Shown in pieces: positions 25,672 to 33,982 of a DNA stretch of 64,000 bases. The position numbers and the translations under genes were made by a program. The DNA is taken from positions 434,001 through 498,000 of the forward strand of contig CBDBEL010000004.1 in NCBI GenBank assembly GCA_965204415.1, in the 5' to 3' direction. The notes beneath the pieces were generated by a model. That model did no database searches. It had not been told where the DNA came from and was given only the letters and a program-made list of their open reading frames with translations. The DNA comes from Aldehydirespirator sp965204415. Its GTDB lineage: Bacteria > Actinomycetota > Acidimicrobiia > Acidimicrobiales > Aldehydirespiratoraceae. Numbering within the stretch: position 1 is the first letter of the stretch; every line of letters starts with the position of its first letter.

Positions 25672-25730
25672 CGCGCACCCTCCTCAGCACCTGCCGGATA
25701 AGGGCCAGTCGCAACGCCCGTCACGATCAC
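25668..25730 (-). CDS. Second of two tandem 18-20 codon relay ORFs
   Basis: GTG 25730 overlaps the stop of the preceding short ORF (GTGA). The peptide VIVTGVATGPYPAGAEEGAR ends in TGA overlapping the TTG start of the SDR (TTGA). It shares V-x-VTGVATGP with its neighbour, so the pair arose by tandem duplication. No function is known. Confidence 0.35.
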   Translation of the reverse strand: MIVTGVATGPYPAGAEEGAR

Positions 25731-25783
25731 AGCTGCGGTCCCGTGTCCCGGATGGGGCCAGTCGCAACGCCCGTCACGCTCAC
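25727..25783 (-). CDS. First of two tandem relay ORFs after the CapA-like gene
   Basis: GTG 25783 overlaps the CapA-like gene's stop (GTGA). The ORF reads VSVTGVATGPIRDTGPQL and stops on the GTG of the next short ORF. Its last residues (DTGPQL) mirror the CapA-like C-terminus (DTGPEP), showing that the CapA 3' end was duplicated in tandem, about 54 bp apart. Confidence 0.35.
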   Translation of the reverse strand: MSVTGVATGPIRDTGPQL

Positions 25784-26979
25784 GGCTCCGGTCCCGTGTC
25801 GATGAGGACGTCGCCGGCACGCCGGACGAAGCCGGTGTCGAACCCGGCCGCGGCGGTGATCTCGGAGACGTAGTCGCAGACATCGTCGAAGCGCTCGTGG
25901 GCGCTGGTCAGGGCCTCGGGCTCGCCGGTGGGCCGGATGTAGCAGGGAACGTAGGAGACCTCCCGGATGCTGCCGCCGCTGATCCGGCAGCGCGCGATCA
26001 TGGTGCGGCGGGAGTCGGGATGGAACGGGTACCCCGGCGACTCGTCTCGCCAGCCGAACGTGTACTCGGGGTAGAGGCCCTGCATCTCCAGCAGCGCCGG
26101 GCTCTCGGTCCCCGGCACGGCGTTGTGGGCGCAGTCGACCCCGAAGTTCCCCATCCCGTGGAAGATCACCTTGCCCCGGTACACCTGCACCGCCTTGAGG
26201 ATGTGCTGGTGGTGGCCGAGCACGAGGTCGGCCCCGGCGTCGATGGCCGCGTGGGCGGCCTCCGTCTCGTAGTCCGCGATCACGACCGGGCTGAAGTGCA
26301 CCCCCCAGTGGGGCGACACGACGACCACGTCGGCGGCGTCCCTGGCGGCGCGCACGTCGGCCACCAGCGCTTCGAGGTCCTCGTCGTGCACGAAGGTGCG
26401 GATCTCGGGCTGGCTGCCGGGCTGCTCGGTCTCGATCTGGTGGTAGTGGGTGTACGCCCGCAGCGGCGTGCAGCCCGGCTTGCCGCGGCCGGCCTCGTAG
26501 CCGGGGAACAGGATCGACGAGTACCCGAGGAAGGCGATCCTGGTGCCGTTGCACTCGATGACCGCCGGTTGCCGGGCCGCGTCCAGGTCCCCGCCCGCGC
26601 CGCACACCGCGATCTCGAGGCTGTCGAGCACCTCCAACGTCCGGAAGAAGGCGTCGTAGCCGGAGTCGAGGTGATGGTTGTTGGCGAAGGTGACCGCGTC
26701 GAAGCCGGCGCCCCTCAGGGCCTCGGCGTTGCGGGGATGGGCCCTTATCTCGCCCCGGGCCGCCGGATTGCGGGCACCGTCCTCGGAGTAGACCGACTCG
26801 CAGTTGCCGAAGGTGACGTCGGCGCCGGCGAGCACCTCCCGGCAGTGCTCGAACAGGCTGTCGGGGTCGGTCCGGTTGATCATCAGGTCACCGACGGCCG
26901 CCACGACGATGTCACCCTCAGAGTCAGGCGAGGCCTGCTCCTCGCCGCCGGGCGGCCTGCTCGCAGCGGCCGGGCTCAC
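25780..26979 (-). CDS. CapA/PgsA-like metallophosphatase-fold protein
   Basis: A 399-residue protein of the poly-gamma-glutamate capsule CapA family (calcineurin-like fold). Metal-site motifs are GDLMINR, NCES, ANNHHLDSG, SPHWGVHF, LGHHQHIL and GMGNFGVD. There is no signal peptide, so it is probably cytoplasmic, unlike capsule CapA. GTG 26979 overlaps the P450 stop (GTGA). Presence in a P450/amidohydrolase operon suggests a catabolic phosphoesterase or amide-bond role, which is only inference. Confidence 0.85.
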   Translation of the reverse strand: MSPAAASRPPGGEEQASPDSEGDIVVAAVGDLMINRTDPDSLFEHCREVLAGADVTFGNCESVYSEDGARNPAARGEIRAHPRNAEALRGAGFDAVTFANNHHLDSGYDAFFRTLEVLDSLEIAVCGAGGDLDAARQPAVIECNGTRIAFLGYSSILFPGYEAGRGKPGCTPLRAYTHYHQIETEQPGSQPEIRTFVHDEDLEALVADVRAARDAADVVVVSPHWGVHFSPVVIADYETEAAHAAIDAGADLVLGHHQHILKAVQVYRGKVIFHGMGNFGVDCAHNAVPGTESPALLEMQGLYPEYTFGWRDESPGYPFHPDSRRTMIARCRISGGSIREVSYVPCYIRPTGEPEALTSAHERFDDVCDYVSEITAAAGFDTGFVRRAGDVLIDTGPEP

Positions 26980-28235
26980 CACGAGACCGGGAGTTCCGCC
27001 GGCGCGGTGATGAGGGCGCTGTCTCGGTAGGGCAGCTCCGACGGCGCCGCGTCCAGCCTCAGCCCCGGCAGCCGGGCCGTGAGCGCGCTGAGCGCGATCT
27101 GGACCTCGACCCGGGCCAGGGATGCTCCGAGGCAGAAGTGGGTCCCGAAGCCGAACGACAGGTGACGGTTCTCGGCGGCGGGCCGCGACAGGTCGAAGTC
27201 GTCGGGCTGGACGAAGGCGCACGGATCGCGGTTGGATCCGGCCAGCGTGAGTATCACCAGCGAGCCGGCCGGAATGGTCACGCCCGCATAGGTCACGTCG
27301 GCGACTGCCAGCCGGGAGAGGCTGACCTGGACCGGGGACCGGTACCGCAGGATCTCCTCGGTGGCGTCGGCGACCAGTCCCGGGTCCTGCACCAGGCGGC
27401 GCCACCGCTCCGGCTCGGCGAGCAGGTCCAGGACCCCGTTGGCGATGGTGTTGGCGGTGGTGTCGTGACCGCCCCCGATCATCTCCACGATCATGGCCAC
27501 CAGCTCGGTCTCGTCCATCCGGTCGCTGGATGCCTCGACTTCGATCAGGCGGCTGACCAGGTCGTCGGCCGGGTTGTCCCGGCGGCGCTCGACCAGGGCC
27601 CGGACGTAGTCCCCGAACTCGATCAGCGCTCGAGCGCCCCGTTGGCGCTGCTCGTCGCCGTCTACGCCGACGATGGCCCGGTTGTTGAGCACCTGGGTCC
27701 ATTCCTCGAACAGTTCGTGGTCGGTGTGAGGCACCCCGAGCAGCCCGCAGATGACCCGCTCGGGCACGGGGTAGCAGAAGGCAGGGACCAGGTCGGCCGA
27801 CCCGCGAGGCTCCATGGCGTCGATGAGCTCGTCGACGGTCTGCTGGATCAGCGGGCGCCACCGGTCGACGGCCCGAGGCGTGAAGGAGCGGTTGACCAGC
27901 TTGCGGCGCCGGGTGTGGGTCTCCCCGTCGCTGTTGACGAGACGTCCCCGGAACAACTCCACCGCCGGACCGGCTTCGAAGAGCGTGGCCGCGGTCTCGT
28001 ATCCGGCCTCGCCCCGGCTGAGACGCTCGTCGCGGATGGCGTCCATCACCAGGTCGTACCCGGAGATGATCCAGGCGCCGGTGGCGCTGCGATGCACGGG
28101 CTCGCCCTCCCGCAGCTCCTGCAGCAGGCCGTGGGGGTCGCGCCGGCAGCGGGGGTCGGTCAGGTAGCCGCCCGAGCGCTGCGTCAGCGTCGCGGGCTCG
28201 TCGAGTTGGTCGTCGCCGGCCACGCCCGCGGTCAC
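26976..28235 (-). CDS. Cytochrome P450
   Basis: A 419-residue soluble P450. It shows the I-helix GGGHDTTANT, ExxR in EEILRYRSPVQ, and the heme loop FGFGTHFCLGASLAR with Cys near residue 368. GTG 28235 overlaps the amidohydrolase stop (GTGA). Its own stop overlaps the CapA-like start. No ferredoxin is encoded next to it; the one at 18225 could serve. It likely hydroxylates a hydrophobic substrate. Confidence 0.93.
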   Translation of the reverse strand: MTAGVAGDDQLDEPATLTQRSGGYLTDPRCRRDPHGLLQELREGEPVHRSATGAWIISGYDLVMDAIRDERLSRGEAGYETAATLFEAGPAVELFRGRLVNSDGETHTRRRKLVNRSFTPRAVDRWRPLIQQTVDELIDAMEPRGSADLVPAFCYPVPERVICGLLGVPHTDHELFEEWTQVLNNRAIVGVDGDEQRQRGARALIEFGDYVRALVERRRDNPADDLVSRLIEVEASSDRMDETELVAMIVEMIGGGHDTTANTIANGVLDLLAEPERWRRLVQDPGLVADATEEILRYRSPVQVSLSRLAVADVTYAGVTIPAGSLVILTLAGSNRDPCAFVQPDDFDLSRPAAENRHLSFGFGTHFCLGASLARVEVQIALSALTARLPGLRLDAAPSELPYRDSALITAPAELPVSW

Positions 28236-29449
28236 TGGCCGGTGAGATGGTAGAGCTTGGCCGCGTTGTCGTGCAGGACCTTCCGGCACACTTCTTCGGG
28301 GACACCCTTGAGGCTCTCGAGGATCGTCTCGCGGGGGGTCTTGGCCGAGGAGGCCGGACCGGGGGAGAGGCTCGTGGGATGCGGGTAGTCGCTCTCGAAG
28401 GTGATGTTGTCGGCGTAGAGCTCGATCATCCGGTTGACGGTGTCCCTCTCGAACCAGAAGCTGCCGTACACCTGGCGCCGGAAGTAGAAGCTGGGCAGCT
28501 CCATCTCGGGGTAGGCCTTGGACGCGCCGGAGTTGTGCCACTGCCAGTCCAGGGCCTCGACGTAGTAGGGGATCCAGCCGAACCCGCTCTCGACCAGCAC
28601 GAACTTCAGGTCGGGGTACTGGTGGCACACCCCGAACAGGGTGATGTCGGCAAGGGTCTCGGCGTTGCCGAGATACGACATGGCGCTGAGCTTGGCGTAG
28701 TCGGAGCGGGCCGCCTTGGTGCTGAGCATGCTCTTGAAGTCTTCCTCGCCGAACTCCTGGAACCCGATGTGGAAGTTGAGCGACATGCCGGTCTCCTGGG
28801 CGACCGAGAACAGCGGCGCCCAATGGGGGTCCTGCAGCGGGGGAAGGCCGATCTTGTACGGCTTGGACAGGAAGCACACGCCGTGGTGGCCCTTGTCCCG
28901 GCAGCGCAGGAGTTCGGCGATGCTGGCCTCGACGTCCCAGTAGGGCAGCACCGACAGCAGCACGAACCGCTGCGGGTCGACGCTGGCGAAGTCGGTCAGG
29001 AAGTCGTTGTAGGCCCTGATGGACTCCATGATCAGCTCGTCGTCGCCCATGGCCCTGAAGGCATGGCCCGAGAAGGTGAGCAGGTTCGGGTAGAGGGCCT
29101 GGGCCCAGATCCCGAAGTCGTCCATCCGGGCCAGCCGGGCCTCGGGGTTCCAGGCCCCGGGCTCGGCCTCCTCGAGTGTCCGCGGGTGCGAGGGAGGAGG
29201 CTCGTGCCACCCGGCGGTCGCCCAGTTGGCCACCCCGGTCAGGCGCTTGCCGCCGATCAGCCAGCGCATCTCGTCGCGCCGCTCGTCGAGGACGAGATGG
29301 GGGATGCGGTCCCCCCACTTCTTCTCGGACATGCGGGACGTCCACAGATCGGGCGGCTCCATCACGTGGCTGTCGGTGTCGATGATCGGGATGTCGGTGA
29401 GAGCCATCGGTGTGTCGGCGAGAGCCATCGGTGTGTCGGTGAGAGCCAT
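28232..29449 (-). CDS. Amidohydrolase family 2 protein with triple ATG start repeat
   Basis: A 405-residue Amidohydro_2 TIM barrel with IIDTDSHVMEPPDLW at the first metal site, SLNFHIGF, VLVESGFGWIP and ITFESDYPHP carrying the late metal-binding Asp. The N-terminus is three copies of a 21-bp unit, each starting with ATG (MALTDTP, MALADTP, MALTDIP; 29449, 29428, 29407). The outermost ATG is the only one with a GAGGA element upstream. It heads the minus-strand operon. Confidence 0.88.
   Translation of the reverse strand: MALTDTPMALADTPMALTDIPIIDTDSHVMEPPDLWTSRMSEKKWGDRIPHLVLDERRDEMRWLIGGKRLTGVANWATAGWHEPPPSHPRTLEEAEPGAWNPEARLARMDDFGIWAQALYPNLLTFSGHAFRAMGDDELIMESIRAYNDFLTDFASVDPQRFVLLSVLPYWDVEASIAELLRCRDKGHHGVCFLSKPYKIGLPPLQDPHWAPLFSVAQETGMSLNFHIGFQEFGEEDFKSMLSTKAARSDYAKLSAMSYLGNAETLADITLFGVCHQYPDLKFVLVESGFGWIPYYVEALDWQWHNSGASKAYPEMELPSFYFRRQVYGSFWFERDTVNRMIELYADNITFESDYPHPTSLSPGPASSAKTPRETILESLKGVPEEVCRKVLHDNAAKLYHLTGQ
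29387..29449 (-). repeat. Three 21-bp repeats carrying start codons
   Basis: Three in-frame 21-bp units give ATG at 29449, 29428 and 29407, and the peptide repeat MALxDxP. Conserved barrel sequence begins directly after the third. Copy number may vary between strains. Confidence 0.85.
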
Positions 29450-29487
29450 GGTGTGGGAGTCCTCTACAGGACGAAGGAATCTATGAC

Positions 29488-29494
29488 TATCATA
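29488..29494. promoter_or_regulatory. Shared bidirectional -10 (TATCATA/TATGATA)
   Basis: TATCAT (29488-29493, plus) lies 10 nt before GTG 29504. TATGAT (29494-29489, minus) lies 39 nt before ATG 29449. The same seven bases serve both strands. Symmetric -10 sequences are known to drive divergent transcription. The plus transcript would be nearly leaderless. Confidence 0.5.
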
Positions 29495-29503
29495 CGCTGA
29501 ATC

Positions 29504-30802
29504 GTGCCCCAAGCTGCCGAGCGGTCCAGACCCTGGTCGTGGCCTCTGCGACGCGCCTTCGTGGTGGCCGCGGGCGCGGTTGTGCGGCCCCTTCTCAACA
29601 CCGCCACCATCCGGTGGCTGCGCCACCTCCCCTCGGGTCCGGCCATCCTGCGGCGCCGCTACCGGACTCCCCGGGTGTGGTGGCCCGACCGCCCGCCGGT
29701 GGAGATTCCCCAGGATCTGCTGTCCCATGCGGGAGTGCGCCGCGACGAGCAGGCCGCGCAGGAGGCCTTCGAGGACGAGCCTCTGCACTCGTTCCACCAC
29801 AACTTCGGGGTGGCTGTCGTCTGGGCCCTGGCCCGGCTCTGGCAGTCGGTCCTCTTCGTCGGGCCCAGGCTGGTGCGGGCGGTGGAGCACGCCAAGCGGA
29901 CCGGAGCCGCCCCCACGACCACCCCGGAGACGCGGTCGCCGCAGGTATGGACGGACTGGGTGCACGGCCGGGCCCGCCGCCTCGGCATGAGCACCGTCGG
30001 CTTCGCTCCCTACGACGAGCGCTACACCTTCGCCGAGCACGCCCATGAGGCTGCGGGGCCGAACGTGATCGTGTGCGTGCTGGAGCAGAACTGGGAATCG
30101 AACCAGACGCTGCCCGGTCCGGTCGGCGAGCAGACCGCGCTCAGCACCAACGCCGAGATCATCGAGATGGCCTCGCAACTGGCTGAGGCCATCGTCGACG
30201 CCGGCTTTGCTGCCCGGGCCCACTCGACGGAGGGGATCGCGGTCGTGCACCACTACGGGATCGAGGCCGGCCTCGGTCAGATGGGGGTCAACGGCCAGCT
30301 GCTGACCCCGGAAGCCGGGTCCCGTTGCCGCCTGGCCATGGTCACCACCCAGATGCCGCTGGTGCTGGGGGCGCCGCGCGACTTCGGGATACCCCGCATC
30401 TGCGACGAGTGCCAGGCCTGCGTCCGGCGCTGCCCCGCCGGCGCCATCCCCGTCAAGCGCACCTGGCACCGCGGGATCGAGAAGTCCAAGCTGAACCTGG
30501 CCCGGTGCTTCCCGGTGGTCTCGCAGGTCCACGGGTGCTCGATCTGCATGAAGGTCTGCCCGATCCAGCGCTACGGCCTGGCCGAGGTCATCCGGCACCG
30601 GGCCTCGACCGGCGAGATCCTCGGTGTCGGCAGCGACGAGCTCGAGGGATACGTCTGGCCCGTCGACGGGCGCCGCTACGGCCCGGGCCGGCGCCCCAGG
30701 CTCGAGCCGGACTTCTTCGAGCTGGAGGTCCTGCCGGTGAACCGGGACGGGACCCCCAAGGCGGGGCCGGCCCCGGCCCGGGTTCCCACGCCGCTGACCT
30801 GA
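29504..30802 (+). CDS. 4Fe-4S protein, QueG/reductive dehalogenase-like
   Basis: A 432-residue protein with two ferredoxin motifs: CDECQACVRRCP (C300, C303, C306, C310) and CSICMKVCP (C345, C348, C352). The central region (MGVNGQLLTPEAG, GIEAGLGQMG) matches the corrinoid-binding domain of reductive dehalogenases and epoxyqueuosine reductase. The N-terminus has a hydrophobic stretch (~residues 102-120) and no clear Tat signal, so it is unlike respiratory RdhA. GTG 29504 has almost no 5' UTR. A B12-dependent reductase role is inferred from family. Confidence 0.78.
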   Translation: MPQAAERSRPWSWPLRRAFVVAAGAVVRPLLNTATIRWLRHLPSGPAILRRRYRTPRVWWPDRPPVEIPQDLLSHAGVRRDEQAAQEAFEDEPLHSFHHNFGVAVVWALARLWQSVLFVGPRLVRAVEHAKRTGAAPTTTPETRSPQVWTDWVHGRARRLGMSTVGFAPYDERYTFAEHAHEAAGPNVIVCVLEQNWESNQTLPGPVGEQTALSTNAEIIEMASQLAEAIVDAGFAARAHSTEGIAVVHHYGIEAGLGQMGVNGQLLTPEAGSRCRLAMVTTQMPLVLGAPRDFGIPRICDECQACVRRCPAGAIPVKRTWHRGIEKSKLNLARCFPVVSQVHGCSICMKVCPIQRYGLAEVIRHRASTGEILGVGSDELEGYVWPVDGRRYGPGRRPRLEPDFFELEVLPVNRDGTPKAGPAPARVPTPLT

Positions 30803-30807
30803 GCACG

Positions 30808-31656
30808 GTGTCCGGCGCCTATCGCCCATCCGTCGGGTTCATCGGCCTCGGGTCGATGGGCGGCCCGATGGCCGACCGGGCGGCCCGCGGCGGCTGGCAG
30901 CCGCGAGTGTTCGATCCCCGCCCCGAGGCTGTCGCGCCCCGCGTCGATCGCGGCGCGACCGCGGCGGGCTCCGCGGTCGAGGCCGGCCGCGGCGCCGATT
31001 TCGTGTGCGTCACCGTCCACGACGATGCTCAGGCGCTGGAGGTGATCGACGCGGAGTTGGTAGAGGCCATGGCCCCCGACGGGGTCGTGGTGCTGCACTC
31101 CACCGTCTCGGTGGCCACCGTCGTCGAGGCCCGCGACCGCTGCCGGCGGCGCGGGCGCCACCTGGTGGATGTCGGCGTGAGCGGCGGGCCCGCCGGAGCC
31201 CGCGACGGGACTCTGGTGCTGATCGCGGGCGGCGAGCCGGAACTGCTGGAGCGGCTGCGTCCGCTCTTCGACACCTACTGCTCCGAAGTGATCCTCTGCG
31301 GCCCGGCCGGGTCGGGGGCGGCCGCCAAGGCGGCCCGCAACCTGATCGCCCTGGGGGCGATGGCCCTGGCGGCCGACGCCCTCGCCCTGGCCGAGCAGGC
31401 CGGCGTGGGCCGGGAGTGCCTGGCCCGGGTGGTGTCCGCAACCGATCCCGCGAGCCGGGGCGCCCGCCTGCTGGAGGGCGATCTGGGCACCGGCATCACT
31501 TCGGGCGGCGTGGCCGTCACCGGCCGCAAGGACCTTGAGGTGCTGCGGCGGATTGGGGCCGATCTCGACGTGTCTCTGCCTTCCGCGGATGCCGCCGCCG
31601 CCGACTGGGACCGGGTGGTGGAGCTGGTGGCACGGTCCGAGCAAGGCGCCCGGTAG
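30808..31656 (+). CDS. NAD(P)-dependent 3-hydroxyisobutyrate dehydrogenase-like protein
   Basis: A 282-residue beta-hydroxyacid dehydrogenase. It has FIGLGSMGGPMA (GxGxMG), the substrate loop DVGVSGGPAGARDGTL, and the catalytic Lys in GSGAAAKAARNLI (~residue 172). The GTG start lies 6 nt after the previous stop. It probably oxidises a beta-hydroxy acid. The next gene begins directly after its TAG stop. Confidence 0.9.
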   Translation: MSGAYRPSVGFIGLGSMGGPMADRAARGGWQPRVFDPRPEAVAPRVDRGATAAGSAVEAGRGADFVCVTVHDDAQALEVIDAELVEAMAPDGVVVLHSTVSVATVVEARDRCRRRGRHLVDVGVSGGPAGARDGTLVLIAGGEPELLERLRPLFDTYCSEVILCGPAGSGAAAKAARNLIALGAMALAADALALAEQAGVGRECLARVVSATDPASRGARLLEGDLGTGITSGGVAVTGRKDLEVLRRIGADLDVSLPSADAAAADWDRVVELVARSEQGAR

Positions 31657-32793
31657 ATGCGCAGGACGATCTTCACCGAGGAGCACCAGCTGTTCCGGGA
31701 GTCGGTCAGGATCTTCATCGAGCGCGAGGCGGTGCCCCACACCGACCGCTGGGAGCGCGACGGCATGGTCGACCGCTCGTTCTGGGAGAAGGCCGCGGCC
31801 GCCGGTTTCGTCGGCTTCGAGGCGCCGGCCGCCTACGGCGGGCTGGGCGTGCGCGACTTCCGGTTCAACGCGGTGATCGACGAGGAGATGATGTACGCGT
31901 CGGCGGTCGGCGACGGCTTCGGCATGGCCAACGACATCATGGTCCCGTACCTGCTGGACCTGACCGACGACGATCAGAAGTCGAGATGGCTGCCCGGCTT
32001 CACCTCCGGGTCGCTCATCGCGGCGGTGGCCATGTCCGAGCCCCAGGCGGGTTCGGACCTGCGGGCCATCGCCGCCACCGCGTCCAGGGACGGCGACTGC
32101 TACATCGTCAACGGCGCCAAGACGTTCATCACCAGCGGCCTGCAGGCCGATCTGGTGGTGACGGTGGTCCGCGACACCGAAGCGGGAGGGCAGCTCAGCC
32201 TGCTGGCGGTCGAGCGGGACACCCCCGGCTTCGAGCGGGGCCGCAAACTCGACAAGGTCGGCCACCGGGCCCAGGACACCAGCGAGCTGTTCTACCGCGA
32301 CGCCCGGGTGCCCTGCGCCAACCGGCTGGGAGAGGCCGGCCAGGGTCTCGCCTACCTGAAGCAGAACCTGCCCCAGGAACGGCTGTCGATGGCCGTCACC
32401 GCGGTGGCCGCGGCCGAGAAGGCCCTGGAGATCACCATGGACTACTGCCGGGAGCGCATAGTCTTCGGCCGGCCGGTTGGCAGCCACCAGGCCAACCGCT
32501 TCGCCATCGCCGAGATGCTGGCCGAGATCGCCCGGGAGCGCTGCCACGTCGACCGCTGTATCCAGGCCCACGTCGACGGCGAACTCACCGCGGTGGAGGC
32601 GGCCGCGGTGAAGCTCACCGCCAGCGAGCTGCAGTTCCAGGTGGTCGACCGCTGCCTGCAGCTGCACGGCGGGTACGGCTACATGGACGAGTACCTGATC
32701 TCGCGCCTGTGGAGGGACGCCCGGGTGCAGCGCATCTACGGAGGCACCAGCGAGATCATGAAGGAGATCATCGGCCGGGACGCCGGCTTCTGA
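31657..32793 (+). CDS. Acyl-CoA dehydrogenase
   Basis: A 378-residue FAD-dependent acyl-CoA dehydrogenase. It has AMSEPQAGSDLRAI, TFITSG, QRIYGGTSEIMKEIIGR and the FGRPVGSHQA region. Glu in YGGTSEIM is in the usual position near the C-terminus. ATG 31657 directly follows the previous stop. The next gene is a second, more divergent dehydrogenase, suggesting a heteromeric enzyme. Confidence 0.93.
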   Translation: MRRTIFTEEHQLFRESVRIFIEREAVPHTDRWERDGMVDRSFWEKAAAAGFVGFEAPAAYGGLGVRDFRFNAVIDEEMMYASAVGDGFGMANDIMVPYLLDLTDDDQKSRWLPGFTSGSLIAAVAMSEPQAGSDLRAIAATASRDGDCYIVNGAKTFITSGLQADLVVTVVRDTEAGGQLSLLAVERDTPGFERGRKLDKVGHRAQDTSELFYRDARVPCANRLGEAGQGLAYLKQNLPQERLSMAVTAVAAAEKALEITMDYCRERIVFGRPVGSHQANRFAIAEMLAEIARERCHVDRCIQAHVDGELTAVEAAAVKLTASELQFQVVDRCLQLHGGYGYMDEYLISRLWRDARVQRIYGGTSEIMKEIIGRDAGF

Positions 32794-32810
32794 TGGCCCC
32801 GAGCCCATGA
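32793..32810 (+). CDS. Possible 5-codon relay ORF
   Basis: ATG 32793 shares one base with the previous stop (TGATG). The ORF MAPSP ends with TGA overlapping ATG 32807 (ATGA). It is too short to be a product. It may couple the two dehydrogenase genes. Confidence 0.2.
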   Translation: MAPSP

Positions 32811-33982
32811 ACGGGTCCGGCCGCGTCGCCCGCAGCCGCCTCGAAGTGGAGGAGTGGCTCCGCGCGTCGCTGCCCGACGCCTGGGTCGCCTGCGTCGACT
32901 CGGGCCGCTCTCCCGGATCGGCCAGCCGCTACCGGGACTTCGACGAGGAGGCCTGGCTGGCAGAGATGTTCGACCGGCGCTACCTCATGGCGTCGTGGCC
33001 GGTCGAGTACGGCGGGCTGGGATGGAGCCGCGAGACGGCTCTGGCCGCGTTCGAGGCCCTGTCGCGCTACGAGGCGCCCCTGCCGCTGTACGTCACCAGC
33101 CTTCTGCTGGCCGGGCACGGGCTGCTGCAGCACGGGACCGCCGAGCAGCGGCACCGCTTCCTGCCCAAGATCGCGGCCGCGTCGGAGATCTGGTGCCAGC
33201 TCTTCAGCGAGCCCGAGGCCGGATCGGACCTGGCGTCGCTGCGGACCCGGGCCGAGCGCCACGCCGGCGGGTGGGTCGTGACCGGCCAGAAGGTGTGGTC
33301 GACCTGGGCCCACTTCGCCCGGTGGGGGCTCCTGCTGGCCCGGACCGGGCCCGCGGAGTCGAGGCACCGGGGTATCACCTGCTTCGTGGTCGACATGGGC
33401 TCGCCGGGCATCGAAGTGCGGCCGCTGCGCCAGTTGACCGGCGACGCCTCCTTCAACGAGGTGTTCATGGACCGGGTGCCCGTCGACGACTCGATGCGCC
33501 TCGGCGGCGTCGACGAGGGCTGGACCGTGGCCCGCTCGGTGCTGCAGGCGGAGCGGGGCGAGCTCGGCCAGCGGCGGGTGGGCGGCGCCGACATCCACCG
33601 GCTGATCGACCGCCATCGGGGCGCCGCCGGTCCCGACGCCCGGCAGCGCCTGGCCGCGCGGTACGCCCAGGAGCGCATCCTGGGCTGGATGGCGTGGCGC
33701 GGCTACGGCCGCGGCCTCGAGGCTCAGGCGGTGAAGCTGCTGCGGGCCGAGGCCAACATGGCGCTCCAGTCGCTCGCCGTCAGCCTCGAGGGCCCCCGCG
33801 CCGCCGCCCACGACGGCGCCGAGGCCGAGACGGCCGAGATCGTCTACGGGTTCCTGAGGTCGAGGGCCAACTCCATCGCGGGCGGCACGTCGGAGATCAT
33901 GAGGAACGTGATCGGCGAGCAGCTTCTCGGGCTGCCCCGGGAGCCCCGGCCCGCGAACCGAGGCGGCGGGCCGGACCGATGA
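32807..33982 (+). CDS. Acyl-CoA dehydrogenase family protein
   Basis: A 391-residue acyl-CoA dehydrogenase-like subunit resembling mycobacterial FadE28/FadE29-type proteins. It has FSEPEAGSDLASLRT, QKVWSTWA and a tail GGTSEIMRNVIGEQLLGLP. Pairs of adjacent, dissimilar FadE genes usually form alpha2beta2 enzymes acting on bulky or short side chains. Its stop overlaps the ligase start (ATGA). Confidence 0.91.
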   Translation: MNGSGRVARSRLEVEEWLRASLPDAWVACVDSGRSPGSASRYRDFDEEAWLAEMFDRRYLMASWPVEYGGLGWSRETALAAFEALSRYEAPLPLYVTSLLLAGHGLLQHGTAEQRHRFLPKIAAASEIWCQLFSEPEAGSDLASLRTRAERHAGGWVVTGQKVWSTWAHFARWGLLLARTGPAESRHRGITCFVVDMGSPGIEVRPLRQLTGDASFNEVFMDRVPVDDSMRLGGVDEGWTVARSVLQAERGELGQRRVGGADIHRLIDRHRGAAGPDARQRLAARYAQERILGWMAWRGYGRGLEAQAVKLLRAEANMALQSLAVSLEGPRAAAHDGAEAETAEIVYGFLRSRANSIAGGTSEIMRNVIGEQLLGLPREPRPANRGGGPDR

